From an uncultured Clostridia bacterium (GTDB taxonomy: Bacteria; Bacillota; Clostridia; Christensenellales; Aristaeellaceae): a stretch of 27,035 bases of DNA. The position numbers and the translations under genes were made by a program. Under the pieces are notes generated by a model. That model made no database searches, had not been told where the DNA came from, and saw nothing but the letters and a program-made list of their open reading frames with translations. The DNA lies in contig CAKUFG010000031.1 of the NCBI GenBank assembly GCA_934647235.1, forward strand, positions 1 through 27,035, read 5' to 3'. Below are positions 6,488 through 13,756 of this stretch, one piece after another; position 1 is the first letter of the stretch, and each line of letters starts with the position of its first letter.

Positions 6488-6917
6488 AAACGAGCTGCGC
6501 GCCGAGCGGTATCTGGGCCGGGTCAGCGCCCTGCAAAGCGAGATCACCTGCCAGCTGCAGCACCTTCGGGCGCTGCGGGCGCATGGCCGCACGGCCGCGG
6601 GCGCGCAGGATGTGCTTGCGCCCCTGCGGCTGCGGCAGGTGCAGCGGCGGCTGGAGCAGCTGCAGAGCACGCTGGACCGAGCGCAGCGGGAGGTGGCCTG
6701 GGCCATCGGCCGCCTGCCCAATCCCCGCGCGCGCACGCTGATGGAGATGCGCTATCTCTCCTGCCTGACCTGGGATGAGATTGCCCAGGCGCTCTATGCC
6801 TCGCCACGCGCCGCGCTGCGCATGCATCAGCGCGCGCTGCGGCAGATTGATATTCTGCTGTCGGAATCGCCGGGCGGCCCGCCCCTTTCTTCCCTGAACG
6901 CAAAAGCGCTGAAATAA
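6462..6917 (+). CDS. Phage late activator, sigma-70 region 4-like (DUF1492/ArpU/RinA type)
   Basis: A 151-residue protein: residues about 5-80 are arginine-, glutamine- and leucine-rich helices (YLGRVSALQSEITCQLQHL; LRQVQRRLEQLQSTLDRA), and about 83-135 is a sigma-70 region 4-like helix-turn-helix (LMEMRYLSCLTWDEIAQAL, then ALRMHQRALRQID). This is the design of the ArpU/RinA/DUF1492 activators that turn on late phage operons in Firmicutes. The start ATG at 6462 lies inside the HTH gene and is preceded by AGGAAA; the upstream in-frame ATG at 6363 would give an unrelated arginine-rich extension. The natural target would be the promoter of a tail operon; the nearest such operon is the one at 514-5970, which shows no clear sigma-A promoter. 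No terminator follows before the gpmI promoter. Confidence 0.75.
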   Translation: MPAPRQRPENELRAERYLGRVSALQSEITCQLQHLRALRAHGRTAAGAQDVLAPLRLRQVQRRLEQLQSTLDRAQREVAWAIGRLPNPRARTLMEMRYLSCLTWDEIAQALYASPRAALRMHQRALRQIDILLSESPGGPPLSSLNAKALK

Positions 6918-6940
6918 GCGCCGCAGGCTGCGAAAGAAAA

Positions 6941-6970
6941 TTGACACGCGGCATGCGAAAATGCTATAAT
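6941..6970 (+). promoter_or_regulatory. Sigma-A promoter of gpmI
   Basis: TTGACA (6941-6946), an 18-base spacer and TATAAT (6965-6970): both boxes match the consensus fully. The gpmI ribosome site GGAAGGAAA follows at about 7007-7015. Confidence 0.88.
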
Positions 6971-7025
6971 ATTCCGGCGTTTGAAAAGCGCCAAGCGATT
7001 ATATAGGGAAGGAAATGAACCTGTT

Positions 7026-8597
7026 ATGAATAAAAAGCCCGTTGTGCTTGTGGTCATGGACGGCGTGGGCAAGACCGATAAGGATCTTGGCAATATGGTG
7101 ATGCACGCCTACACCCCCACCCTGGACGAAATGATGAGCACCTGCCCCAACAATACCATCCAGGCGCACGGCACGGCCGTGGGTCTGCCCTCCGATGAGG
7201 ATATGGGCAACAGCGAGGTGGGCCACAACGCCCTGGGCTGCGGCCAGATCTACGCGCAGGGCGCAAAGCTGGTAAACGAATCCATCGAAAGCGGCAAGCT
7301 CTTTGAATCCGACACCTGGAAGGCCCTGACCAGCCGGTGCGTAGCCAATAAATCCACCCTGCACTTCATCGGCCTGCTGTCGGACGGCAACGTGCACAGC
7401 AACATCTCCCACCTCAAGGCGCTGATTGCCAACGCCAAGAAGCAGGGTGTGGCCAATGTGCGCGTGCACGCGCTGCTGGATGGCCGCGATGTGCCCGCCA
7501 CCTCCGCCCTGCAGTATGTGGATGATATCGAAGCCTTCATGGCCTCGCTCAACGACGATACCTTCCATGCCTGCATCGCCAGCGGCGGCGGCCGCATGAA
7601 GGTGACCATGGATCGCTATCAGGCCAACTGGCCCATGGTCAAGCTGGGCTGGGAAACCCATGTGCACGGCGTGGGCCGTCAGTTTGCCTCCGCCCGCGAC
7701 GCGGTGGAAACCTACCGCAACGAGGAAAACGTGATCGACCAGGATCTGCCCGCCTTCGTCATTGCCAAGGATGGCAAGCCCGTGGGCACCATCGAGGATG
7801 GCGACAGCGTGGTGCTGTTCAACTTCCGCGGCGACCGCGCGCTGGAAATCTCCATGGCCTTTGACGACGCCAGCTTTACCGCCTTCGACCGCGGCCGCGT
7901 GCCCGATGTGATGTTCGCCGGCATGCTGCAATACGATGGCGATCTGCACATCCCCACGAACTTCCTGGTAGCGCCTCCGGCCATCCACAATACCCTCAGC
8001 GAGCTGCTGGTGGGCGCGGGCATCGCGCAGTACGCCGTATCCGAAACCCAGAAATACGGCCATGTGACCTACTTCTGGAACGGCAACCGCAGCGAAAAGT
8101 TTGACGAGAACCTGGAAACCTTTGAAGAGGTGCCCTCCGACGTGCGCTCCTTTGACGAGGCGCCCTGGATGAAGGCTGCCGAAGTGACCGACAAGGTGAT
8201 CGCCGCCATCGAAAGCGGCAAGTACGGCTTCATCCGCTGCAACTATCCCAACGGCGACATGGTGGGCCACACCGGCAATATGGACGCCACCCGCCTGGCC
8301 GTTGAAAGCGTGGATCTGGAGCTGCGCCGCGTGTGGAACGCCTGCAAGGCGCACGGCTGCGTGCTGCTGGTAACTGCCGATCATGGCAACGCCGATGAAA
8401 TGCTGCAAAAGAATAAGAAGGGCGAATTGCAGCCCCGCACCGCGCATTCGCTCAATCCCGTACCCTTCATCATCTGCGACGACGAGCCCCATGCCCTCAA
8501 GGACGGCAAGTTCGGCCTGGCCAACGTCGCCCCCACCGTCGCCCAGCTGCTGGGCCTGACGCCCCCCGCCTGCTGGATGGAAGGCATGCTCAAGTAA
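7026..8597 (+). CDS. gpmI: 2,3-bisphosphoglycerate-independent phosphoglycerate mutase
   Basis: A cytoplasmic glycolytic enzyme that interconverts 3- and 2-phosphoglycerate using two manganese ions and a phosphoserine intermediate. The 523-residue product has every family landmark: VVLVVMDGVG with the first metal Asp (D12), DMGNSEVGHNALGCG with the Ser that carries the phosphate (S63), LLDGRDVPATSA, LFNFRGDRALEI, FIRCNYPNGDMVGHTGNMDA and LLVTADHGNADEM for the second metal site, and TAHSLNPVPF. Length is slightly above the 505-515 usual for Bacillus-type enzymes and the CNYPNGDMVGHTG variant belongs to the longer subgroup. ATG at 7026 is chosen over an in-frame ATG at 6981 because GGAAGGAAA lies before it and the protein start aligns with the family. 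It has its own consensus promoter; it is monocistronic and housekeeping. Confidence 0.96.
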   Translation: MNKKPVVLVVMDGVGKTDKDLGNMVMHAYTPTLDEMMSTCPNNTIQAHGTAVGLPSDEDMGNSEVGHNALGCGQIYAQGAKLVNESIESGKLFESDTWKALTSRCVANKSTLHFIGLLSDGNVHSNISHLKALIANAKKQGVANVRVHALLDGRDVPATSALQYVDDIEAFMASLNDDTFHACIASGGGRMKVTMDRYQANWPMVKLGWETHVHGVGRQFASARDAVETYRNEENVIDQDLPAFVIAKDGKPVGTIEDGDSVVLFNFRGDRALEISMAFDDASFTAFDRGRVPDVMFAGMLQYDGDLHIPTNFLVAPPAIHNTLSELLVGAGIAQYAVSETQKYGHVTYFWNGNRSEKFDENLETFEEVPSDVRSFDEAPWMKAAEVTDKVIAAIESGKYGFIRCNYPNGDMVGHTGNMDATRLAVESVDLELRRVWNACKAHGCVLLVTADHGNADEMLQKNKKGELQPRTAHSLNPVPFIICDDEPHALKDGKFGLANVAPTVAQLLGLTPPACWMEGMLK

Positions 8598-8626
8598 GGG
8601 AAGGACGAAGGAGACGAGGGGGAGAC

Positions 8627-8937
8627 GGTACTTTCTTGAGTCATAGCGCCGCCGCAGGCGGCTGAGGGCGCGCAATTTTGCAAATTGCCGCCCGAAACCC
8701 GCGCTTGCCGTAAGGCAGCAGCGCGGGGCGTACAAGGAAAGTAACAAAGAACCTGTTTGCGACATAAAAGTCAGTTGACTAAAACTGGAAGGCAGCACTG
8801 CCGCTTGAGGCCCCCGTGGCAGGGAAATTTTTGAATCGCTCGGTTCGGAGTAAACTCCAGCCGAGCGATTCTTCATTTTTCCCATTTGGTCGTGCTGCGC
8901 ACACCCCGCGCCGATTGCATCGGCGTGCCACGGGGCG
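8627..8937 (-). repeat. Structured repeat, family S, copy 3, with an internal insertion
   Basis: Read on the minus strand, the outer arms CCCCGTGGCA (8926-8935) and TGCCACGGGG (8812-8821) enclose CGCCGAT/ATCGGCG (8909-8925) and an 11-bp stem GAATCGCTCGG/CCGAGCGATTC (8833-8871) capped by GGAGT/ACTCC. A conserved linker (8747-8805, shared with 13112-13170 and 26579-26635) leads to the terminal hairpin, of which GGTACTTTCTTGA starts at 8627-8628. That hairpin is split by about 90 foreign bases (8643-8733). The pyrimidine-rich tract on the minus strand then reaches the gpmI stop codon, so this copy faces gpmI rather than preceding a gene. Confidence 0.75.
8643..8733. repeat. Nested repeat, family C, inserted in a family S hairpin
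   Basis: About 90 bases separate the two halves of a hairpin that is intact in the other S copies (at 415-441, 13175-13203 and 26553-26579). The insert itself is three hairpins: one around GCCGCC/GGCGGC (8650-8663), GCAATTT/AAATTGC (8672-8688) and CCCGCGC/GCGCGGG (8698-8727). The last part recurs, inverted, at 26990-27035. Exact insertion ends cannot be fixed by eye; a CA may be duplicated at the edges. Confidence 0.65.
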
Positions 8938-9154
8938 ATGGTTACACATATTTGCCGTGAGTGTCTATTTGCGATTGTTAGATAGAGCGGCCAAGCTTCT
9001 TGAAAATTGCACAACCATAAAAGCCTTCTCCCAGATGTGGGAAGGTGTCGAGCGAACTGCAAGACGGATGAAGGGGAACACAACGAATTGCATATGCCGG
9101 AAAATGCAGCCAACCAAACACCTTCTCCTTGAGGAGAATGTGGACGCAGTGAAG

Positions 9155-9233
9155 CGGATGAGGTGTAGCTGCCGCAGCGGCGTTACCTTATATAGTTACG
9201 AAAACGGCCATTTCATGGCCTACACCTCATCCG
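9155..9233 (+). repeat. Structured repeat, family E, copy 1
   Basis: CGGATGAGGTGTAG (9155-9168) and CTACACCTCATCCG (9220-9233) form a perfect 14-bp long-range stem. Inside are a GCCGC/GCGGC hairpin and GGCCAT-TTC-ATGGCC (9206-9220). The copy at 12802-12872 keeps the outer stem and the TTC loop but has GGCTGC/GCAGCC in the inner stem. Confidence 0.8.
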
Positions 9234-9251
9234 AACGGCTAAAGCCGCCCA

Positions 9252-9272
9252 CCTTCCCCTCCGAGGGGAAGG
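9252..9272. repeat. Short palindromic repeat CCTTCCCCT/AGGGGAAGG
   Basis: CCTTCCCCT (9252-9260) and AGGGGAAGG (9264-9272), loop CCG. The same unit is at 12760-12780 next to the second family E copy, and a variant is near 12556-12572. Similar palindromes are common between genes of gut Clostridia. Confidence 0.7.
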
Positions 9273-9341
9273 CGTTTGGTGGTATTGCCAATACAGTAAT
9301 ATGGTCTCGCCGCTTACCAATCGCGCGCCTCTATCCGTTTT

Positions 9342-9557
9342 TTAATCCATTGCATCCGCCAGCGCATAGTCCTCGGCATAGAATACCGCGCAGACAATCA
9401 GGCACAGCTCGGGGCACAGGGCGATAGCATCCTCGCCTGCGCAGGCGAATAGAACGATGGACGCTTCAAAGGCATTCTCCGACTGCACGGGCACGCAGCC
9501 CGGCAGCAGCGCCGCCAGCAGTCCAATCAGCAGTCCGCGCTGCAGGGCTTTCGTCAC
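9342..9557 (-). CDS. Small putative lipoprotein overlapping the reductase stop codon
   Basis: A 71-codon frame that begins with GTG at 9557, where GTG and the TGA stop of the aldo/keto reductase gene share bases (GTGA), the classic layout for coupled translation. The product starts with a basic residue pair, then a hydrophobic run LLIGLLAALLPGC whose LPGC is an acceptable lipobox, so it would be processed at Cys21 and anchored in the membrane. The remainder is acidic, with several Cys (ALCPELCLIVC), and ends ALADAMD. I do not recognise the family. It ends close to repeat sequence, and no separate Shine-Dalgarno sequence is evident, so it could also be chance; an ATG further upstream would lie inside the reductase gene in another frame. 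Confidence 0.4.
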   Translation of the reverse strand: MTKALQRGLLIGLLAALLPGCVPVQSENAFEASIVLFACAGEDAIALCPELCLIVCAVFYAEDYALADAMD

Positions 9558-10648
9558 TTTCCAAAGCACTGCGCAATCTCGCGCATGCGCGCCATCTGAT
9601 CCACATGGAAGGGGCAGCGGCCGTTGCAATGGCCGCACTGCACGCAGGCCGAGGCCGTCTTGTCCAGCGTCAGATAGTGCTCCCGCGCCAGGCCGTCGCC
9701 CAGGCGGGCCAGATCATAATACTTGTTGATCAGCCCGATCTCCAGCCCCACGGGGCAGGGCTGGCAATGCTGGCAATAGACGCACTTGGCCAGCGCCTCC
9801 TGCGGCGCATAGGCGCTGATGGCGCTGTAATCGCGCTCCGCCGGGGTGGTATCAAAGAAGGTCAGCACCTCCTCCATTTCGGCCTGGCTGCCATAGCCGG
9901 GCAGCACCGTGACCACGCCGGGCTTATCCAGCGCATACTGGATGCACTGCGGCTTGGTCAGCGCCGCCTTGAAGGGCGACTGCGCCGCATCCAGCAGCTG
10001 CCCGCCGCAGAAGGGCTTCATCACCGAGATGCCCACGCCCTCCTTTTCGCAGCGGCGATACAGCGCCTGCCGGTCGTCCGCGCCGCCGATGCCGAAATCG
10101 CCCTGGCCGTAATCATACACCGGGTTGATGGAGAACATCACGATATCGATGATCCCCATATCCAGCACACGGTTGACCAGCGCGGGCGTGTGCGAGGACA
10201 GGCCGATATGGCGGATCACACCCCGGCGCTTAAGCTCCAGCACATCGTCCAGCACCCCGTTTTTCTGGTAAGCGTCCAGATCCTTGTCCTCATCCAGGCA
10301 ATGGATAAAGCCAAAGTCAATATAATCCGTTTGCAGATTGTCCAGCTGCCACCTGACGGCGGCCTGGATCTTTTTCAGATCCGTCGTCCAGCCGTACTCG
10401 CCGCTGGTGTAATCCGCGCCGAAATGAACCTGCAGATAGACCTTCTCGCGCAGTCCCTGCAGCGCCTTGCCATAGGCGGGAAAAATCGCCGCGTGGCCTC
10501 CCGCCAGATCAAAGAAGTTCACCCCGCGCGCAATGGCTGCCCGCACGGTGGCGATGATTTCACCCTCGGGCCTTGCGCCGATGACCGACGCGCCCATGCC
10601 GATAACGCTGATTTTTTCGCCGCCGTGCGGCAATACGCGGTATTCCAT
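9554..10648 (-). CDS. Aldo/keto reductase with C-terminal 4Fe-4S ferredoxin domain
   Basis: A 364-residue oxidoreductase. The N-terminal barrel has the AKR tetrad: Asp47 (ARGVNFFDLAGG), Tyr59 (AYG), Lys69 (REKVYLQVHFG) and His116 (DFGFIHCLDE), and the start YRVLPHGGEKISVIGMGAS is the usual AKR opening. The C-terminus carries two iron-sulfur motifs: Cys289, 292, 295 and 298-Pro (CVYCQHCQPCP), and Cys335, 338, 341 and 345-Pro (CVQCGHCNGRCP), enough for two 4Fe-4S clusters. Members of this fused subfamily are common in anaerobic Clostridia; their substrates are mostly unknown and electrons may come from ferredoxin rather than NADPH. The ATG at 10648 is preceded by GGAGG six bases away and starts the domain; the open frame beyond it crosses the promoter. 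It is followed by the overlapping small gene. Confidence 0.9.
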   Translation of the reverse strand: MEYRVLPHGGEKISVIGMGASVIGARPEGEIIATVRAAIARGVNFFDLAGGHAAIFPAYGKALQGLREKVYLQVHFGADYTSGEYGWTTDLKKIQAAVRWQLDNLQTDYIDFGFIHCLDEDKDLDAYQKNGVLDDVLELKRRGVIRHIGLSSHTPALVNRVLDMGIIDIVMFSINPVYDYGQGDFGIGGADDRQALYRRCEKEGVGISVMKPFCGGQLLDAAQSPFKAALTKPQCIQYALDKPGVVTVLPGYGSQAEMEEVLTFFDTTPAERDYSAISAYAPQEALAKCVYCQHCQPCPVGLEIGLINKYYDLARLGDGLAREHYLTLDKTASACVQCGHCNGRCPFHVDQMARMREIAQCFGK

Positions 10649-10699
10649 ATGCTGCCTCCATAAACCGTAAACGATAAAAGATGATTGCCTTGTTTCTAT

Positions 10700-10728
10700 A
10701 TCATACCCGATTGCTTGTATCTTGTCAA
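10700..10728 (-). promoter_or_regulatory. Sigma-A promoter of the aldo/keto reductase gene
   Basis: On the minus strand TTGACA (10728-10723), a 17-base spacer and TATGAT (10705-10700). It lies about 50 bases upstream of the ATG at 10648. Confidence 0.8.
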
Positions 10729-10807
10729 AGGAAGATCGCCCGGCGCGGCAATCGCGCGCCAAAACGCATATCCGGCGCGCCGGGAACGACAATTGATTCG
10801 CTTGCCC

Positions 10808-10836
10808 TTGCCCGCCGCGCGCGCTTTTGATATGAT
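10808..10836 (+). promoter_or_regulatory. Probable promoter of the flotillin gene
   Basis: TTGCCC (10808-10813), a 17-base spacer and TATGAT (10831-10836) with a T-rich start. It is weaker than the divergent promoter at 10700-10728 and gives a leader of about 50 bases. Confidence 0.55.
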
Positions 10837-10891
10837 AAGCGCGTAAAGAACAATCCCTCCCCCGCCAACCAATGAAAAGGAGCAAGACAAC

Positions 10892-12292
10892 ATGGAAACC
10901 GGCATCATCCTCCTCCTGGCCGCCCTGGCGCTGGGCGTCATCCTGTTCGCCGCGGGCTATCTCAAGGCCCCGCCGGACACCGCCTTTATTATCTCCGGCC
11001 TTGGCAAAAAGCGCATCCTGATCGGTAAAGCCGGCTGGAGAATCCCCTTCCTGGAGCGCGTGGATAAGCTGTCGCTGCAGGTAATGACCGTGGACGTAAA
11101 GACCAGCGAGGCCGTGCCTACCAACGAGTTCATCAACGTGATGGTGGACGGCGTGGCCAACGTGAAAATCTCCTCCGACCCTTCGCTGCTTACCCGCGCG
11201 GCTGAATCGCTGCTGGGCATGAAGCAGCCCCAGCTCATCGCCATGGTAACGCAGGTGCTGGAAGGCAACATGCGTGAAATCGTAGGCAGCGTGGGCCTGA
11301 AGGAAATGGTGCAGGACCGCCAGGGCGTGGCCAAGAAGATCACCGAAAACGTGGTGCCCGATATGCAGAAGCTGGGCATCGAGGTGGTAAACTTCAATAT
11401 TCAGAACTTCCGCGACAACGCCGGCACCATCGAAAACATGGGTATCGACAACGTGGAGCAGATCCGCAAGAACGCGCAGATTGCCAAGGCCAACGCCCAG
11501 CGCGACATTGCCATCGCCTCCTCCGTGGCCCAGCAGGAAGCCAACGCCGTCAAGGTGGACAGCGAAAAGAAAATCGCCGCCCAGAACGCCGAGCTGACCG
11601 TGCAGCAGGCCGAAATGCAGGTGCGCGCCGATACCAAGCGCGCCGAGGCCGACGCGGCCTATTCCATCCAGCAGGAAAGCCAGCGCAAGACCATTGAAAT
11701 CACCCGCGCGGACGCGGATATCGCCCGCCGTGAAAAGGAAGCCGAGCTGGCCGAAAAGGAAATCGCCATTCAGGAGCGCAAGCTGGACGCCGAGGTGCGC
11801 AAGGCTGCCGACGCGAAAAAATATCAGGCCGAGCGTGAAGCCGAGGCCGAGCTGGCCCGCCGTCAGCGCGAGGCTGACGCGCAGAAATACGAGGCCGAGC
11901 AGCAGGCGCAGGCGCGCCGTGCCGAAGCCGAGGCGCAGCGCTACGCCATGGAGCAGGAAGCCGAGGGTATCCGCGCGCGCGGCCTGGCCGAAGCCGAAGC
12001 CATCGAGCGCAAGGCCGAGGCCCAGCGCAAGATGGGCGAAGCCTCCATCCTGGAAATGTACCTGGCCGCCCTGCCCGAGGTGGTCAAAAACGCCGCTCTG
12101 CCCCTGGCCCAGACGGACAAGATTGTCATGTATGGCGACGGCAACCCCACCCGCATGGTGCGCGACGTGATGAACAGCTCCGGCCAGATCATCGAGGGCC
12201 TCAAGGAAGCCACGGGCATTGACCTGACGGCGCTGCTGTCCGCCTATGCGGCGGGCAAGCAGGGCGCGCAGGCGCAGCAGGCCGAGGAGTAA
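10892..12292 (+). CDS. Flotillin-like SPFH domain membrane protein
   Basis: A 466-residue protein. One membrane segment lies at residues 4-22 (GIILLLAALALGVILFAAG). The SPFH domain spans about 25-190 (FIISGLGKKRILIGKAGWRI; LQVMTVDVKTSEAVPTNEF; VEVVNFNIQNF-like end at about 165). From 190 to 385 there is a very long coiled coil rich in Ala, Glu, Gln and Lys with the flotillin-type EA repeats (EAEAELARRQREADAQKYE), and the C-terminus MYLAALPEVVKNAALPLAQT is the flotillin end that leads to oligomerisation. Flotillins scaffold membrane microdomains and affect fluidity and protein placement. GAAAAGGAGC precedes the ATG at 10892. Length is slightly below Bacillus FloT. No NfeD-type partner is adjacent, which many bacterial SPFH operons have; it seems monocistronic. 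Floppy-helix codon repeats make the DNA itself repetitive. Confidence 0.9.
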   Translation: METGIILLLAALALGVILFAAGYLKAPPDTAFIISGLGKKRILIGKAGWRIPFLERVDKLSLQVMTVDVKTSEAVPTNEFINVMVDGVANVKISSDPSLLTRAAESLLGMKQPQLIAMVTQVLEGNMREIVGSVGLKEMVQDRQGVAKKITENVVPDMQKLGIEVVNFNIQNFRDNAGTIENMGIDNVEQIRKNAQIAKANAQRDIAIASSVAQQEANAVKVDSEKKIAAQNAELTVQQAEMQVRADTKRAEADAAYSIQQESQRKTIEITRADADIARREKEAELAEKEIAIQERKLDAEVRKAADAKKYQAEREAEAELARRQREADAQKYEAEQQAQARRAEAEAQRYAMEQEAEGIRARGLAEAEAIERKAEAQRKMGEASILEMYLAALPEVVKNAALPLAQTDKIVMYGDGNPTRMVRDVMNSSGQIIEGLKEATGIDLTALLSAYAAGKQGAQAQQAEE

Positions 12293-12323
12293 GCGAGGGG
12301 CGCACGCACCAGGATATACAGGC

Positions 12324-12432
12324 TGCTGCGTTCCCCCTCATCCGTCTCGCTGTATGCTCGACACCTTGTCCGCAATTCGGCATAGTCGTATTTGAGCAAA
12401 GCATTGCTCAAATACTCGTTGCCTCATTGAGC
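12324..12432 (-). repeat. Dispersed hairpin repeat, family A, copy 2
   Basis: Inverted copy of 1-112: GTATTTGAGCAA (12388-12399) and TTGCTCAAATAC (12404-12415) form the 12-bp hairpin, and GCGTTCCCCCTCATCCGTCT is the outer end. It starts about 30 bases after the flotillin stop. Confidence 0.85.
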
Positions 12433-12801
12433 CTGCGCCCGCCCTATTCTGCCACAGGCAGGAGCGGTACTCCGGCTCCCTCGGGAGAAGGCTTTCATAG
12501 CCGTGAACTTGTCAGCAAGCGTTCCGCAATAGCCATATCAGCAAGCTTGCAAATAAGGCTTCCCCTAGGGGGGAAGCTGGCGAATGAAATGAGCCTGATG
12601 AGGGGGCCAGTTACGCGGGAATTCAAGTAGAATTAATACGCTGCGTTCCCCCTCATCCGTCTCGCTGCGGCTCGACACCTTCTCCCGCTTGGGAGAAGGC
12701 TTTCATAGCCATGCTTTTGCTGAACTAAGCTTCGAAAAAGCGCTGCCGCATTGGCACAGCCTTCCCCTCGGAGGGGAAGGTGGCGAATGCAATGAGCCGG
12801 A
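12433..12801. other. Mosaic of short palindromic repeats, no gene
   Basis: No gene is supported. Seen are GGGAGAAGGC units (12481-12492, 12690-12700), a partial family A end (12640-12678), a GCTTCCCC/GGGGAAGC unit near 12549-12570 and CCTTCCCCTC/GAGGGGAAGG at 12760-12780. Two neighbouring units share the phrase GGCGAATGAAATGAGCC / GGCGAATGCAATGAGCC, so this stretch looks like local duplication of one repeat. Confidence 0.65.
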
Positions 12802-12872
12802 TGAGGTGTAGGCGCCGCAGCGGCGTTATTTTTTAGGGCTATGATAACGGCTGCTTCGCAGCCTACACCTCA
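12802..12872 (+). repeat. Structured repeat, family E, copy 2
   Basis: TGAGGTGTAGGC (12802-12813) and GCCTACACCTCA (12861-12872) form the outer stem; GGCTGC-TTC-GCAGCC (12849-12863) is the inner one. The inner stem differs in three base pairs from copy 1 (9206-9220) but still pairs. From 12873 to 12972 only the small CTCTCCT/AGGAGA hairpin (about 12891-12907) is seen. Confidence 0.8.
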
Positions 12873-12972
12873 CCACCGCCTACGGCGGAGCCTCTCCTCA
12901 AGGAGAAGCCTTTTGGTAAACGCGCTCTCCAACTATTGCTAACTGCTGCGCAGTGGTTCCGCAACCACTCAA

Positions 12973-13203
12973 CGCCCCCGTGGCACGCTGATCGCAGATC
13001 AGCGCGGGCTGGCGAAGCCAGGCCAAGGGGGAAAGCAGGAAGCGAACGGAGGAAAGCTTGCTTTCATCCGGGCGGTTCAGGCTTTCACCTGCCACGGGGG
13101 CGGGCGGCAGGCGGGCGGCAGTGCCGCCTTCCAGTTTTATCAGCTTGACTTTTACGTCGCACGCAGCTTTCTTTGGTACTTTCTTGGGCTCCAAGAAAGT
13201 ACC
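12973..13203 (+). repeat. Structured multi-stem repeat, family S, copy 2
   Basis: The best-paired copy. CGCCCCCGTGGCA (12973-12985) pairs perfectly over 13 bases with TGCCACGGGGGCG (13090-13102). Inside: CGCTGATC/GATCAGCG (12986-13004, loop GCA), CTGGC/GCCAG (13009-13021, loop GAA) and GAAAG-CTTG-CTTTC (13052-13065). After the outer stem come GGCGGCA/TGCCGCC (13114-13128), a conserved linker and the terminal hairpin GGTACTTTCTTGG/CCAAGAAAGTACC (13175-13203, loop GCT), then the C/T-rich tract to 13230. It stands 133 bases before the zinc-ribbon gene in the same direction. Confidence 0.82.
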
Positions 13204-13336
13204 GTATCCCCTCGTATTCCCTCGTCTGCCAAAATTTATCAAAATCTGTAAATCGCTGCAACAAATGCCGCGCCTGTCTCGTCTATATAAGTAGACGGCG
13301 CAGCGGCGCATCTTGCACACAGAGAGGTGACAGGCA

Positions 13337-13726
13337 ATGAAAAGCGTAAAGCCCGGTCGCGGGCCCTCCTTCATGAACGGTATCGGCTATGCAGCGGCGG
13401 CCGTGTTCGGCATATTCTGGATGATCCTGGCCGGCGGCATGGGCGCGCCGGGGCTGTTTGTGGCCTTTGGCGCAATCTTCGTGCTGATGGCCGTCGCCGG
13501 GGCGATCTACCAGTTTTCCAACGCCACGCGCAAAAACCGCTTTTCCGCCTTTGATATCACCGATCAGCAGGAGGAGCCGGACGAGCTGAACCAGTACTTT
13601 GGCAAGGACGGCGCGGGCTACATGCCCGAAAAGCACACACCCGCCGCGCGCTACTGCCCCTACTGCGGCGAGGAGCTGCACGAGGACTATCGCTTCTGCC
13701 CCAAGTGCGGGAGCGAGCTGAAGTAA
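13337..13726 (+). CDS. Membrane protein with C-terminal zinc ribbon
   Basis: A 129-residue protein with two predicted membrane segments at about residues 15-33 (GIGYAAAAVFGIFWMILAGG) and 38-60 (GLFVAFGAIFVLMAVAGAIY), an acidic linker (DITDQQEEPDELNQYFGKDG) and a C-terminal zinc ribbon CPYCGEELHEDYRFCPKCGSEL (Cys-x2-Cys, 13 residues, Cys-x2-Cys) that must face the cytoplasm if the loop is external. The short basic N-terminus is consistent with that orientation. GAGGTGA before the ATG at 13337 sets the start. Small proteins of this type are frequent in Clostridia and have no known function; a role in sensing or in holding a partner at the membrane is only a guess. A strong terminator follows 30 bases after the stop. 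Confidence 0.8.
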   Translation: MKSVKPGRGPSFMNGIGYAAAAVFGIFWMILAGGMGAPGLFVAFGAIFVLMAVAGAIYQFSNATRKNRFSAFDITDQQEEPDELNQYFGKDGAGYMPEKHTPAARYCPYCGEELHEDYRFCPKCGSELK

Positions 13727-13756
13727 CACGCCGACCAACCAATCCCATACCATTGC

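Larger units (their letters stand above)
8938..9341. other. Repeat-filled intergenic stretch without a gene
   Basis: No gene is supported here. Around 9035-9085 lies a degraded GTGTCGAGC...AGACGGATGAAGGGGAA stretch that resembles the right part of family A. A structured family E copy (9155-9233) and a CCTTCCCCT hairpin (9252-9272) follow. A 203-codon open frame crosses all of this on the plus strand, but it merely translates repeats and has no fitting ribosome site. Confidence 0.7.

Noticed and set aside
8816..9427. 203-codon plus-strand frame between gpmI and the small lipoprotein gene
   Set aside because: It crosses families S, A-like and E repeats and overlaps the opposite-strand gene; composition is that of repeat DNA and no Shine-Dalgarno sequence fits.
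9605..10663. 352-codon plus-strand frame
   Set aside because: Antisense to the aldo/keto reductase, which has complete catalytic and Fe-S motifs, promoter and ribosome site. High GC opens long antisense frames; the same applies to 3658-5565, 6999-9113, 15075-16913, 17703-19721, 21364-22554 and 25350-26480.
10892..12292. Alanine-glutamate-rich repeats as a sign of a surface adhesin
   Set aside because: The SPFH domain and the C-terminal flotillin motif explain the coiled coil; there is no sorting signal.
12324..13203. CRISPR array
   Set aside because: The repeats are of different kinds, with irregular spacing and both orientations, and no cas gene is present.
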